Shown here piece after piece: positions 1-6,353 of a DNA stretch of 10,476 nt. Made by a program: the position numbers and the translations under genes. The notes beneath the pieces are model-generated. The model had not been told where the DNA came from, did not search any database, and saw nothing but the letters and a program-made list of their open reading frames with translations. Each line of letters begins with the position of its first letter. Position 1 is the first letter of the stretch. The stretch covers positions 1-10,476 of the forward strand of contig CAYJXJ010000167.1 in assembly GCA_964374095.1 (NCBI GenBank). Reading direction: 5' to 3'. Origin of the DNA: CAYJXJ01 sp964374095. GTDB lineage: Bacteria; Elusimicrobiota; Elusimicrobia; UBA1565; UBA9628.

Positions 1-1
1 C

Positions 2-262
2 TTTCGCCTGTCCCTCATGGATCTGGCCGCGCGCTCATGTCCGGACTATGCCGAGGCCACGGCCTTCGCCGCATTCATCTCGGTCTTTAACATGTCGGCC
101 TACGCTTCCAACACCTTGGGCGGGATGCTCTACGAGGGATTGGGGGGCGGCCACCCGGCGGCCGGAGTCCTGGCGGGGATCGGCGCCGCGGCCACGGCGG
201 CCGGCGCGCTCCTTCTGCCCGCGCTTAGCGGGAACGCAGCCTCAGGAGTTCCTGGGCGATAA
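2..262 (+). CDS. MFS-type transporter, C-terminal end (5' truncated)
   Basis: Only the last 86 residues are visible; the frame is open from the first bases of the window, so the true start lies upstream. The segment reads as the last part of a 12-TM secondary transporter. A short loop (SCPDYAEAT) leads into a hydrophobic helix with small residues (AFAAFISVFNMSAYASN), followed by an LGGMLYE turn and a final Ala/Gly-rich helix (AAGVLAGIGAAATAAGALLL). The 'P..AEAT.FA....V.N......LGG' pattern is known from the last helices of MFS proteins and is reminiscent of the BT1/folate-biopterin-like branch, but the substrate cannot be inferred. The stop TAA is at 260-262. The last 38 bases overlap the end of the convergent membrane-protein gene on the other strand. 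The alternative is another MFS subfamily. The in-frame ATG at 17-19 lies inside the conserved part and is not a credible start. Confidence 0.72.
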   Translation, partial: FRLSLMDLAARSCPDYAEATAFAAFISVFNMSAYASNTLGGMLYEGLGGGHPAAGVLAGIGAAATAAGALLLPALSGNAASGVPGR

Positions 263-2777
263 CATCACGCACCGGATTATTGTCGGAGACCGAGCGGCGG
301 CGGAGGGTGCGCTCGTAAAGGGCGAGGGCGTCGGCGCGTCGGCCCGCGGTTTGGTAGGCGGCCCCGAGGCTGGCGACGGCTTCCATCCGATCGGGATCCA
401 GGCCCACCGAGGCTTCGAGGTCGGCGAGCGCCTCGGCGCGGCGTCCCAAGCGGCTGAGCACCACCCCGCGGTCCTTGAGAAACAGCGCATCCCGGGGCGC
501 CTGCTTGACGCACACATCGAGCAGCCTCAGGGCCGCGCGAAAGTCGCGCACGTCCGCGTAAAGCATGCCTGCCCGCCACAAGACCATGGCCGAGCCCGGT
601 CCGCGGCTCAAACCCTCCGCCCGGCCCAGCGCCTTTCGGGCTTCGGCGTGATTGCCGCGAGCCACGGCCGCGGCGGCGCGGTCCAGGAACGCCAGGGCGG
701 GGTGCGGCCGTTGGGGGGCTGCCGGCGCCGTCGAGACCGCCGGGGGCGGTTTGCGCGCCGCGGGGAGATCCGTCCTGCCGCGAGGGCGGGGGGGGGGGCG
801 CAGCGGCCGCGGCGGGGCGGAGGGAGCGGGACGGTTTTTGAGATCCAGGACGGCGCGCTTTTCAGGGGGCAGGGGGGCCAGGGTCAGGGCTTCCCGGAAT
901 AGAGCCATGCTGACATCAGGCTCTTCGCCCGCTTCGCAGGAGGCGCGCGCCTTTTGAGCCCAGGCCCGGGCCGGCGGCGGCCAGCGCGAGGCCATGGCCG
1001 TGAGCCGGCGCATCGCCTCGCCGGCGGTCCTCACGTCGCCCCGCCGCCGGGCCAAGTGCGCCCGATCAAAGAGGAGTTCCGGGACGGGTTCCAACGCGTC
1101 GAACGCCGTCATCAGGCGGATTCTCTCGGGCTCCGGCCAGGCCCCGAGCAGGTGGCGGAGGTATACCGGGACGCGGCGGTCCATGCGGATGATGCGGTCT
1201 TCGACCAGCTTGTCCGAGGGACGCTCGCCTTCGGGATAGACCCCCCTCAGCCAGATGCGATTGGTCTCGGCGTAGCCGCGCGCCGCCCCGGAGGAGTCCC
1301 CGCGTTCCAGACTCCAGAGCGTGCGCAGCACCCCGGTTTCAATGGAGCAGGGTTGGTCCGGTTGGGGGCATAGCCCGGAGATGAGCGCGGGGGTGGCGCG
1401 TCCCGCCGCCGCGACGGCCAGCGTCCGGTCGAAGGCGAATTCGGGGATATTCGGGGAGAGCGCGGCCGCGCGGGAGAGAAGGGGCGCGGCTTCGCTCGGC
1501 CGGGCGCGGTCCAGCGCCCTGCGCCCCGGGAGGTAGTGCGCCCAGCCGTCCTCCGGGAACCGGACGAGCATGCGCCGGTCCGTCCCCGGCTGATCGGCGA
1601 CGCGGCCGGGATACGCCAGCAGTTCCCCGGCCGCGGCCAGCCCGATGACCGCCAGGGCGGCGAAAAAACCCCACGCCAAGCCGAGGGCGGGCTCGCGGCT
1701 CTCCCGCCCGCGCCGCGCCACCCCCCCGGCCATCGCGGCGAGGATAGGCCACAGGGGCTCGACGTAGCGCGGCGTCACCGCCATCGAACACGTGAGCGCG
1801 AGGTAGTACACGGCCAGACCGAATAAGGCCCTGACCTCGGCCTGCCTCGAAGCCGCCAGGCTTGAAACGGCCGCGAGAATGGCGAGCAGGGGGTGCTGCT
1901 CCAGGACCAGCTTGAGGCGGCCCCCCACCGCCCGGACGTAGCGGACGGGCTCGCGCCTGAGCTCTCCCGCGACCCACACCATGACGTTGTCGTCGAAGGC
2001 GATGCGTCCGAGCGCCATGTAGTCGCCGTCGATGGCCGAGACCAGCCCCAGGGCGCCTTGAACGACGATGGGGCGGGCCCTGTCTCCCTCCAGGACGGCG
2101 AATACGTTTTCGGCGCGCCAACTGGCCCAAGTCCGGGGCAAAAGCGGCAGGAGCGCCCCGACGATGAGCGCCGCCGCGCGCCGGCGCCAGGCGCGCGCGG
2201 GATCACGGCGGGTGAGGCGGTCCTGCACGGCCCGCCAGAGGGGGAACAGAAAAAGCGGGGTTCTCAGCAGCATGCCCAATCCTATCGCCAGCCCCAACAC
2301 GCCGGCCCGCCGCGGCGACGGCCGCCGGGTCTCCCATAGGAGTATGTTGGCCACGATCAGCATGGAAATCCCGTAGAGCAGAGTCTCATCGATCGGCGCG
2401 GCGCGCCGCGGGTCGAAGAGGCCCCAGCCCGCGGCCAGGGCCAGGGCTCCGCCGAGCGGGCCGCCCATGGTGTGTCCCAATTGGAAGGCGAGCCCGGCGG
2501 GCGCCGCGCGCAGGAGAGCCGCGAGGGCGAGTCGAGCCTGCGGCGGCGTGTGATTCTCGATGAGGGCCAGTATCATCCCCGCCAGCGGCATGCTGTGCCC
2601 GATGAAGATGTCGCGGGAGCCGTGGATGAGGGCCTCTCCCATCCTCAGGCGCGCGAACTCGGGCGTGCGCATCCCGGCTCCGGCCCCGGGCGCGCCGGGC
2701 TCGGGCGCGGCCAGCAGGCAGGCGACGGTCAGGGCGGCGTAGACCAGGGGGGGCGGCGTCAGGCGCATCCGGGACAT
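225..2777 (-). CDS. GT39-like (GT-C) membrane glycosyltransferase fused to a TPR domain
   Basis: This 850-residue protein has a polytopic membrane half (about residues 10-386) and a soluble C-terminal half. Hydrophobic segments are visible near 11-24, 62-72, 82-98, 106-120, 134-148, 158-182, 201-213, 293-309, 317-333, 338-352 and 365-386. An acidic/His first loop (residues 40-65, HSMPL at 61-65), the stretch 'REPVRYVRAV' at 275-284 and 'TPRYVEPLWPILAAMAG' at 335-351 recall the hPPL, HP.RY and RY..P.WP features of GT39/ArnT-type enzymes. Those enzymes use polyprenyl-phosphate sugars on the outer face. The usual Asp-Glu pair of the first loop is not clear, so activity is uncertain. Helical repeats follow; a Pro-rich linker spans 646-690, and canonical TPRs run from about 695 to 835 (GVVLSRLGRRAEALADLEAS; LGAAYQTAGRRADALALYER). 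The linker contains a C11 tract. The ATG at 2777 is the first in frame; a GGAG lies 12 bases upstream, so initiation is weak. The gene is divergent from the GT2/STELLO pair. It could instead be a GT-C-like scaffold. Confidence 0.8.
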   Translation of the reverse strand: MSRMRLTPPPLVYAALTVACLLAAPEPGAPGAGAGMRTPEFARLRMGEALIHGSRDIFIGHSMPLAGMILALIENHTPPQARLALAALLRAAPAGLAFQLGHTMGGPLGGALALAAGWGLFDPRRAAPIDETLLYGISMLIVANILLWETRRPSPRRAGVLGLAIGLGMLLRTPLFLFPLWRAVQDRLTRRDPARAWRRRAAALIVGALLPLLPRTWASWRAENVFAVLEGDRARPIVVQGALGLVSAIDGDYMALGRIAFDDNVMVWVAGELRREPVRYVRAVGGRLKLVLEQHPLLAILAAVSSLAASRQAEVRALFGLAVYYLALTCSMAVTPRYVEPLWPILAAMAGGVARRGRESREPALGLAWGFFAALAVIGLAAAGELLAYPGRVADQPGTDRRMLVRFPEDGWAHYLPGRRALDRARPSEAAPLLSRAAALSPNIPEFAFDRTLAVAAAGRATPALISGLCPQPDQPCSIETGVLRTLWSLERGDSSGAARGYAETNRIWLRGVYPEGERPSDKLVEDRIIRMDRRVPVYLRHLLGAWPEPERIRLMTAFDALEPVPELLFDRAHLARRRGDVRTAGEAMRRLTAMASRWPPPARAWAQKARASCEAGEEPDVSMALFREALTLAPLPPEKRAVLDLKNRPAPSAPPRPLRPPPRPRGRTDLPAARKPPPAVSTAPAAPQRPHPALAFLDRAAAAVARGNHAEARKALGRAEGLSRGPGSAMVLWRAGMLYADVRDFRAALRLLDVCVKQAPRDALFLKDRGVVLSRLGRRAEALADLEASVGLDPDRMEAVASLGAAYQTAGRRADALALYERTLRRRSVSDNNPVRDVIAQELLRLRSR
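788..798. repeat. G11 homopolymer inside the Pro-rich linker of the GT39-like/TPR gene
   Basis: Eleven consecutive G on the + strand (C on the coding strand) encode Arg660-Pro-Pro-Pro-Arg664, just before the TPR domain. It is the longest homopolymer in the window; other G runs are 7-9 bases (2747-2753, 5230-5237, 7667-7675, 9477-9483, 10347-10354). The reading frame is intact at the length shown. A one-base change would leave the membrane domain but shift the TPR domain out of frame. Confidence 0.9.
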
Positions 2778-2866
2778 TGATTCATATGGCTCCGCTGCGA
2801 GTCAACGTCTGAATCTCACGCATTTTGCGGCAGTCCATAATGATGGGACGTTCCAACCCGGCTCTC

Positions 2867-2890
2867 CGCCCCTCCACCGTTGGAGGGGCG
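2867..2890. promoter_or_regulatory. Perfect 10-bp inverted repeat in a divergent intergenic region
   Basis: The arms CGCCCCTCCA (2867-2876) and TGGAGGGGCG (2881-2890) are perfect reverse complements around a 4-base CCGT spacer. The element sits in the 148-base gap between the divergent GT39-like/TPR gene (start 2777) and the GT2 gene (start 2926). It covers the place where the -35 region of the GT2 promoter would be expected. It may be an operator for a dimeric regulator controlling one or both units, or an RNA hairpin in the 5' leader of the minus-strand transcript. The sequence alone does not decide between these. Confidence 0.6.
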
Positions 2891-2905
2891 TATGCCATTG
2901 AATTT

Positions 2906-2913
2906 GCTAGAGT
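2906..2913 (+). promoter_or_regulatory. Possible extended -10 for the GT2-STELLO unit
   Basis: TGCTAGAGT (2905-2913) resembles an extended -10 element (TGn plus TAGAGT, 4 of 6 matches to TATAAT). There is no recognisable -35 box at 16-18 bp; that place is occupied by the right arm of the inverted repeat, as would suit an activator-dependent promoter. Transcription from it would begin around 2919-2920, leaving only about six bases before the ATG at 2926. No Shine-Dalgarno sequence is seen there. Confidence 0.3.
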
Positions 2914-2925
2914 GGCGCGCCTTCC

Positions 2926-3660
2926 ATGGACCCGCGAGGACGCGTTGGGCCGGCGACGAGCGTGACCCTGGCCCTCATCGTTTGGAACGAGGAGGCCGGC
3001 CTGCGGCAAATGCTGCCGCGCATCCCCTGGCCGCTCTTCGACGACCGCATGGCCGTGGACGGCGGGTCCCGGGACGGCACGGTCGCCGCCTTGCGGGAGG
3101 CCGGGGTTCCCGTCTTCGCGCAAACCCGCCCGGGCCTGGGCGCGGCCATGCTTGAGGCCAGGGAGCGGACCCGGACCGACGCCCTGGTTTTTTTCCACCC
3201 CGACGGCAACGAGAATCCCGACGACCTCGCCAAGCTGGCGGGTTTGCTGCGCGAGGGACATCCCTTCGTCGTCGCCTCCCGCATGCTCCCCGGCGGGAGC
3301 AACGAGGAGGATGGCCGGGCGCTGCCTCTGCGCAAGGCGGCCAACGTGGGGCTGGCGATGCTCGCCAACGCCTTCTTCGCCCGCAGCGGCAATCGCACCA
3401 CGGACGTGACCAACGGCCTGCGGGGAGTGGCCTGCTCGGCCTTCGACCGGATGGGTCTCACGGCGAGGGATCTGACCATGGATTATCAAATGGTCATCCG
3501 GGCCCTCAAGCTCGGCATCCCCATCACCGAGTTTCCGACCCGCGAGGGACAACGCCTGTCGGGCCGGACGCACTTCGACAGCCTGCCGACGGGCGCGGCC
3601 GAGTTTCGGCTGCTGGTGCGCGAGGTTCTCATGGGTCCTCCCCCCGGGGAGTCGGCATGA
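2926..3660 (+). CDS. GT2 family glycosyltransferase, polyprenyl-phosphate sugar synthase (DPM1-like) type
   Basis: This is a 244-residue cytoplasmic enzyme with a single GT-A domain. Visible motifs are the nucleotide-binding start 'TLALIVWNEE' (13-23), 'AVDGGSRDGT' (43-52), a DxD-region variant 'HPDGNENPDDL' (91-101, with Asp93 and Asn95 where Asp-Ala-Asp is usual), 'DVTNGLRG' (160-167), and the C-terminal 'MDYQMVIRALKLGIPITEFP' (185-204) followed by a basic 'REGQRLSGR' (206-214). The last two blocks are typical of dolichol/undecaprenyl-phosphate mannose or glucose synthases, which move a nucleotide sugar onto a polyprenyl phosphate. No C-terminal membrane segments follow, as in the soluble DPM1 type. 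The ATG at 2926 gives 12 residues before the conserved strand; a GTG at residue 13 would be a shorter alternative. The stop overlaps the next start (ATGA). The donor sugar and acceptor are not determinable; the acceptor may be something other than a polyprenyl phosphate. Confidence 0.87.
   Translation: MDPRGRVGPATSVTLALIVWNEEAGLRQMLPRIPWPLFDDRMAVDGGSRDGTVAALREAGVPVFAQTRPGLGAAMLEARERTRTDALVFFHPDGNENPDDLAKLAGLLREGHPFVVASRMLPGGSNEEDGRALPLRKAANVGLAMLANAFFARSGNRTTDVTNGLRGVACSAFDRMGLTARDLTMDYQMVIRALKLGIPITEFPTREGQRLSGRTHFDSLPTGAAEFRLLVREVLMGPPPGESA
3646..3660 (+). promoter_or_regulatory. Shine-Dalgarno and ATGA stop/start overlap between the GT2 and STELLO genes
   Basis: GGGGAG at 3646-3651 lies five bases before the ATG at 3657. 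The TGA stop of the GT2 gene occupies 3658-3660, so stop and start share ATGA. This fixes the STELLO start and implies translational coupling. It is the best ribosome-binding site in the window, in contrast with the SD-poor first genes of the transcription units. Confidence 0.8.
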
Positions 3661-4676
3661 ACCGCCGCTGGCTCGTGGTCACCACCATCGCCCCGCCGAC
3701 GGAAACGCTGCGCGCCTTGCAGGTCCTCTGCCGGGAAGGGTGGTCGGCCGTGGTCGTCGGCGATCGTGGCGGTCCCCGGACCTGGAGGTGCGCGGGGGTG
3801 GAGTACCTGGGCGTGGAGCGCCAGCGGCGGCATTTCGGAAAGTTCGCCGACCTCCTGCCTTACCGGCATTATTGCCGCAAGAACCTGGGCTACCTCTTCG
3901 CCGTCGAGAACGGAGCCGAGCTCATCCTCGAGGTCGACGACGACAATATCCCCCTGCCGGGCTTCGGCCGCGGCCTCAAGAGGGAAGTTCGTGGCCTACG
4001 CCTGCGCGGCTCCGGCTGGGTCAATGTCTATAGTCATTTCACGACAGCGCCGGTATGGCCGAGAGGCCTGCCCCTGGACGCAATCCGTTCTCCGGGGCAG
4101 CCGGAGGCGATGCAGAAGTCCCGGGTCTGTCCCATCCAGCAGTATTTGACCCAAGAGGACCCCGACGTGGACGCCATCTTCCGCCTGACCCACCCCGGGC
4201 CGACGCGCTTTCGGCGCGGCGGTCCCTCCGTGGTCCTGGCGCGCGAGGCGTGGGCTCCCTTCAACACCCAGAACACCCTTTTCTGGCGGGAGGCCTTTCC
4301 GCTGACCTACCTTCCGGGCCATGTGAGCTTCCGGCTGACGGATATCTGGCGGTCCTTCGTCGCGCAGGCCGTCCTGAAGGCCCGGGGTTACGATTTAGCC
4401 TTCCATCCCCCGTCGGTCCGGCAGGAACGCAACCCCCACGACCTCATGAGGGATTTCGCGCAAGAGGTCGACGGCTACCTGCACAACCGCCGCATCGGAG
4501 AAATTCTCACGCGCGAGCTCGCGGCGGCGCCGCCAGGACGCGGACGCCTCGGAGACATCGCCCTCCGGTTCTGGCGGCGATTGGCGGCGGAGGGCATACT
4601 TCCGGCCGCGGAAATCCGGCTCTACGAGAGCTGGCTGGCCTTGCTGCGGGCCCGCGGACGAGACGACTCCTGGTAG
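3657..4676 (+). CDS. STELLO/DUF288 family putative glycosyltransferase
   Basis: The 339-residue protein matches the STELLO (DUF288) family throughout its core. Visible blocks are 'WLVVTTIAPPTETLRAL' (5-21), 'GWSAVVVGDRGGP' (28-40), 'LPYRHYCRKNLGYLFAVE' (67-84), the acidic 'LEVDDDNIPL' (91-100), 'WVNVYSHF' (121-128), 'WPRGLPL' (134-140), 'DVDAIFRLT' (170-178), 'APFNTQNTLFW' (200-210), 'TDIWRSFVAQ' (228-237) and 'QERNPHDLMRDFAQE' (256-270). The DDDN motif follows a mixed alpha/beta start and is the likely nucleotide-sugar/metal site. Family knowledge: the Arabidopsis STELLO proteins are Golgi proteins that affect cellulose synthase assembly; the bacterial members have no settled role. Unlike the plant proteins this one has no membrane anchor or signal peptide, so it should be cytoplasmic. 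Translational coupling to the GT2 gene suggests the same glycan or glycolipid pathway. The last 50 residues are helical and less familiar. Family membership is firm; the reaction is not. Confidence 0.9.
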   Translation: MNRRWLVVTTIAPPTETLRALQVLCREGWSAVVVGDRGGPRTWRCAGVEYLGVERQRRHFGKFADLLPYRHYCRKNLGYLFAVENGAELILEVDDDNIPLPGFGRGLKREVRGLRLRGSGWVNVYSHFTTAPVWPRGLPLDAIRSPGQPEAMQKSRVCPIQQYLTQEDPDVDAIFRLTHPGPTRFRRGGPSVVLAREAWAPFNTQNTLFWREAFPLTYLPGHVSFRLTDIWRSFVAQAVLKARGYDLAFHPPSVRQERNPHDLMRDFAQEVDGYLHNRRIGEILTRELAAAPPGRGRLGDIALRFWRRLAAEGILPAAEIRLYESWLALLRARGRDDSW

Positions 4677-4788
4677 GCCCTGAGCGCCTACACTAGGATC
4701 CCGAGCGAGGAGTCGCGGTTTCTACCCAGGCGCCAGGATTTACTCCCAGCCCTGGGAGTAAATCCTGAAAAATTAATTGTTCGGGTTT
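4677..4788. other. Intergenic gap between convergent STELLO and NlpC/P60 genes
   Basis: This 112-base gap contains the long palindrome described separately and a short AT-rich patch after it (about 4768-4782), unusual in this GC-rich sequence. No promoter, small gene or U-tract terminator is convincing. The position, with genes ending on both sides, makes transcription termination the default role. Confidence 0.5.
4734..4767. repeat. Perfect 16-bp-arm palindrome between convergent genes (possible atypical terminator)
   Basis: The arms CAGGATTTACTCCCAG (4734-4749) and CTGGGAGTAAATCCTG (4752-4767) are exact reverse complements separated by CC. The element lies between the end of the STELLO gene (4676) and the end of the NlpC/P60 gene (4789), where a bidirectional terminator would be expected. 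However, the + strand continues with AAAAATTAATTGTT rather than a U tract, and the minus strand continues into a GC-rich stretch. It is therefore not a classical intrinsic terminator in either direction. Its AT-containing arms differ from the GC-rich surroundings. It may be a factor-dependent terminator, an mRNA-stabilising hairpin or a dispersed REP-like repeat. Confidence 0.6.
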
Positions 4789-6351
4789 CTAGGGCAGGAT
4801 GCGCCGGGCGCCCAGGTAACGCAGGCGGTAGTAGTTCTTGTCCAGGTCGTCGATGACCACGCCGCGGGAGGAGGAAGCGTGGATGAACTTCCTCTCCCCG
4901 GGGACCATGAGCATGCCGACATGGGAGACCCCGACTCCCTGGGTGTTGAAGAAAACCAGGTCGCCCTCCTTCAACTCGTCGAACGGGATGGTCTCTCCGG
5001 TGCGGTACTGGTCCCGGCTGACCCGGGGAATGCCCACCTTGTTCTCACGGTAGGAGTTTCGGGTGAGAGCCGAGCAGTCGATGCCGCGGCGCGTCTCCCC
5101 GCCCCAAACGTAGGGGGTCCCGATGTAGGCGCGGGAGGAGTCCTGCAGCCCGGGCCACATCGTCTCCATGCGCAGTCCCAACTCGTGGAGAGTGGGGTTG
5201 AACTTCTGGGATGGGGCCCGCGCGGTCTTGGGGGGGGCCGTCTTGACGGCCGGTTTGCGGGGCTTGCGCGCGGCTTCAGGCGCCCCCTCCGGGGATGGGG
5301 AAAGACCGCCCTCCGTCCCGAGGAGCGGGACTGTCCCTTCCTTTAATTGATTGGGATGGGACGGGGACGGCGGCCCCTTGGCCGTCGGGGGCGGGGCGAC
5401 CGCGATCGCATCGAAGCGGATCTGGGGCGCCTCGGGTTCCGGCGGAGCCGGCGCCTCGGGTTCCGGAGCGGACGGCGTCGCAGGTTCGGGTGATGCCGGA
5501 GCCGGGGTCTGAGGATCGGCGGACGCGGGGGGTTGTTGGGGTAGGGCTGAAGGAGGGGACGCCGGCGGAGCCGGAGGCTCGGCCGGCGCGGGAGGTTCCG
5601 GCTCCGCCGGCGGCTCAGGCACCACCTCATAGACCACGGGGGGAGCCGGAACGCGGGAGAAGACCCCTTCGTAAGGAGGCAGAGCGGGCTTGGCGCCGGA
5701 TTTGGCGAGCTTGCGGAAATACCCGCGCGCCGAGGCCACGAGCTGGCCGGGCGGCTGGGGCTTGAGGGACATGTGGCCGAACAGATAGGTCGCGTAGTCC
5801 TCGAGATTGAATTTGTCCCGAGCGGCCTGAACGAGCGCCCATTTCATGGCGTTGAACTTGGCGTCATCCCAGTCGGACTCCATGGCATTGCGGATCAAGT
5901 CGGCGGCGATCCCGGGCGCGACCTTGTTCTCGACCAACTGCCGGTAGCCGTTGGCCCAGACGCTGATGCGCTCGCCCGCTATCTTCTTGCGGTAGCCGTA
6001 GAGCGCGATCCCCTCGACCACGTCGGGAGGGGAGCCCCGGCCGACCGCCTGGTAGGCCGCGAAGGCCACGTCGGCGACGCGCTCCGGGGGCGTGGAATCG
6101 AAGTGACCCTCGACGATCATGCGCATGACGACTTGAAAGCCGGCCTGCCGTTCGGGCCGCACGACCTGGAGGGCGTAGCCGGCGAAGCGGTCCCGGACCG
6201 CCGCGAGGAGCGCCGAGCGTTCCTCCGCCGGGTATCCGGGGTCCGCGGCCATGGCCTGCGCGATCTTTTCGATGAGGTTCTGGCGGACCCCCTGGGAGCC
6301 GGCCGGGGCGGCGGCCAGCAGGAACAGCAGGGCGGCGGCGGTCCGCCGCAT
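4789..6351 (-). CDS. Secreted NlpC/P60 cell-wall endopeptidase with N-terminal helical domain
   Basis: The 520-residue protein starts with a signal peptide (MRRTAAALLFLLAAAPAGSQ). A helical region of no recognised family follows (about 22-215), then a Pro/Ala/Glu-rich linker (235-330, with an eight-residue tandem APEPEAPA/PPEPEAPQ at 296-310) and a Lys/Ala/Pro stretch (361-380). The C-terminal NlpC/P60 domain spans about 385-520. The catalytic Cys is in 'GIDCSALTR' (Cys426), the base His in 'VSHVGML' (His477) and the third polar residue in 'FIHASSSRGV' (His491); 'YIGTPYVWGG' and 'LKEGDLVFFNT' are also diagnostic. The family cleaves peptide stems of peptidoglycan, typically at D-Glu/diaminopimelate bonds, in the periplasm. 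The linker could let the enzyme reach the wall while the helical domain binds a partner. Its ATG overlaps the stop of the upstream protease gene (TGATG), so expression is coupled and probably driven from the promoter near 8120. The specific bond cleaved cannot be read from sequence. Confidence 0.92.
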   Translation of the reverse strand: MRRTAAALLFLLAAAPAGSQGVRQNLIEKIAQAMAADPGYPAEERSALLAAVRDRFAGYALQVVRPERQAGFQVVMRMIVEGHFDSTPPERVADVAFAAYQAVGRGSPPDVVEGIALYGYRKKIAGERISVWANGYRQLVENKVAPGIAADLIRNAMESDWDDAKFNAMKWALVQAARDKFNLEDYATYLFGHMSLKPQPPGQLVASARGYFRKLAKSGAKPALPPYEGVFSRVPAPPVVYEVVPEPPAEPEPPAPAEPPAPPASPPSALPQQPPASADPQTPAPASPEPATPSAPEPEAPAPPEPEAPQIRFDAIAVAPPPTAKGPPSPSHPNQLKEGTVPLLGTEGGLSPSPEGAPEAARKPRKPAVKTAPPKTARAPSQKFNPTLHELGLRMETMWPGLQDSSRAYIGTPYVWGGETRRGIDCSALTRNSYRENKVGIPRVSRDQYRTGETIPFDELKEGDLVFFNTQGVGVSHVGMLMVPGERKFIHASSSRGVVIDDLDKNYYRLRYLGARRILP

Positions 6352-6353
6352 CA
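6349..6353 (-). promoter_or_regulatory. TGATG stop/start junction of the protease and NlpC/P60 genes
   Basis: On the minus strand the TGA stop of the protease gene (6353-6351) shares one base with the ATG of the NlpC/P60 gene (6351-6349). No strong Shine-Dalgarno is visible just upstream, which fits re-initiation by terminating ribosomes. The junction supports one two-gene operon and the choice of this ATG, which is immediately followed by a good signal peptide. Confidence 0.75.

Noticed and set aside
48..902. Plus-strand open frame of 284 codons opposite the TPR-encoding end
   Set aside because: It lies antisense to convincing TPR repeats and its composition (Gly/Arg/Ala-rich, no pattern) is that of a shadow frame.
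2782..2838. An 18-codon minus-strand frame ending four bases before the GT39-like/TPR start
   Set aside because: The spacing would suit a leader peptide, but there is no ribosome-binding site and no attenuator-like codon run.
2782..3573. Minus-strand open frame of 263 codons opposite the GT2 gene
   Set aside because: It is antisense to a gene with clear GT2 motifs and its translation shows no recognisable fold; long open frames on the opposite strand are expected at this GC content.
5427..5466. Direct repeat of 16 bases at a 24-base period, considered as a mobile or CRISPR-like repeat
   Set aside because: It encodes the eight-residue Pro/Glu/Ala tandem of the NlpC/P60 linker and there are only two copies, so it is ordinary low-complexity coding sequence.
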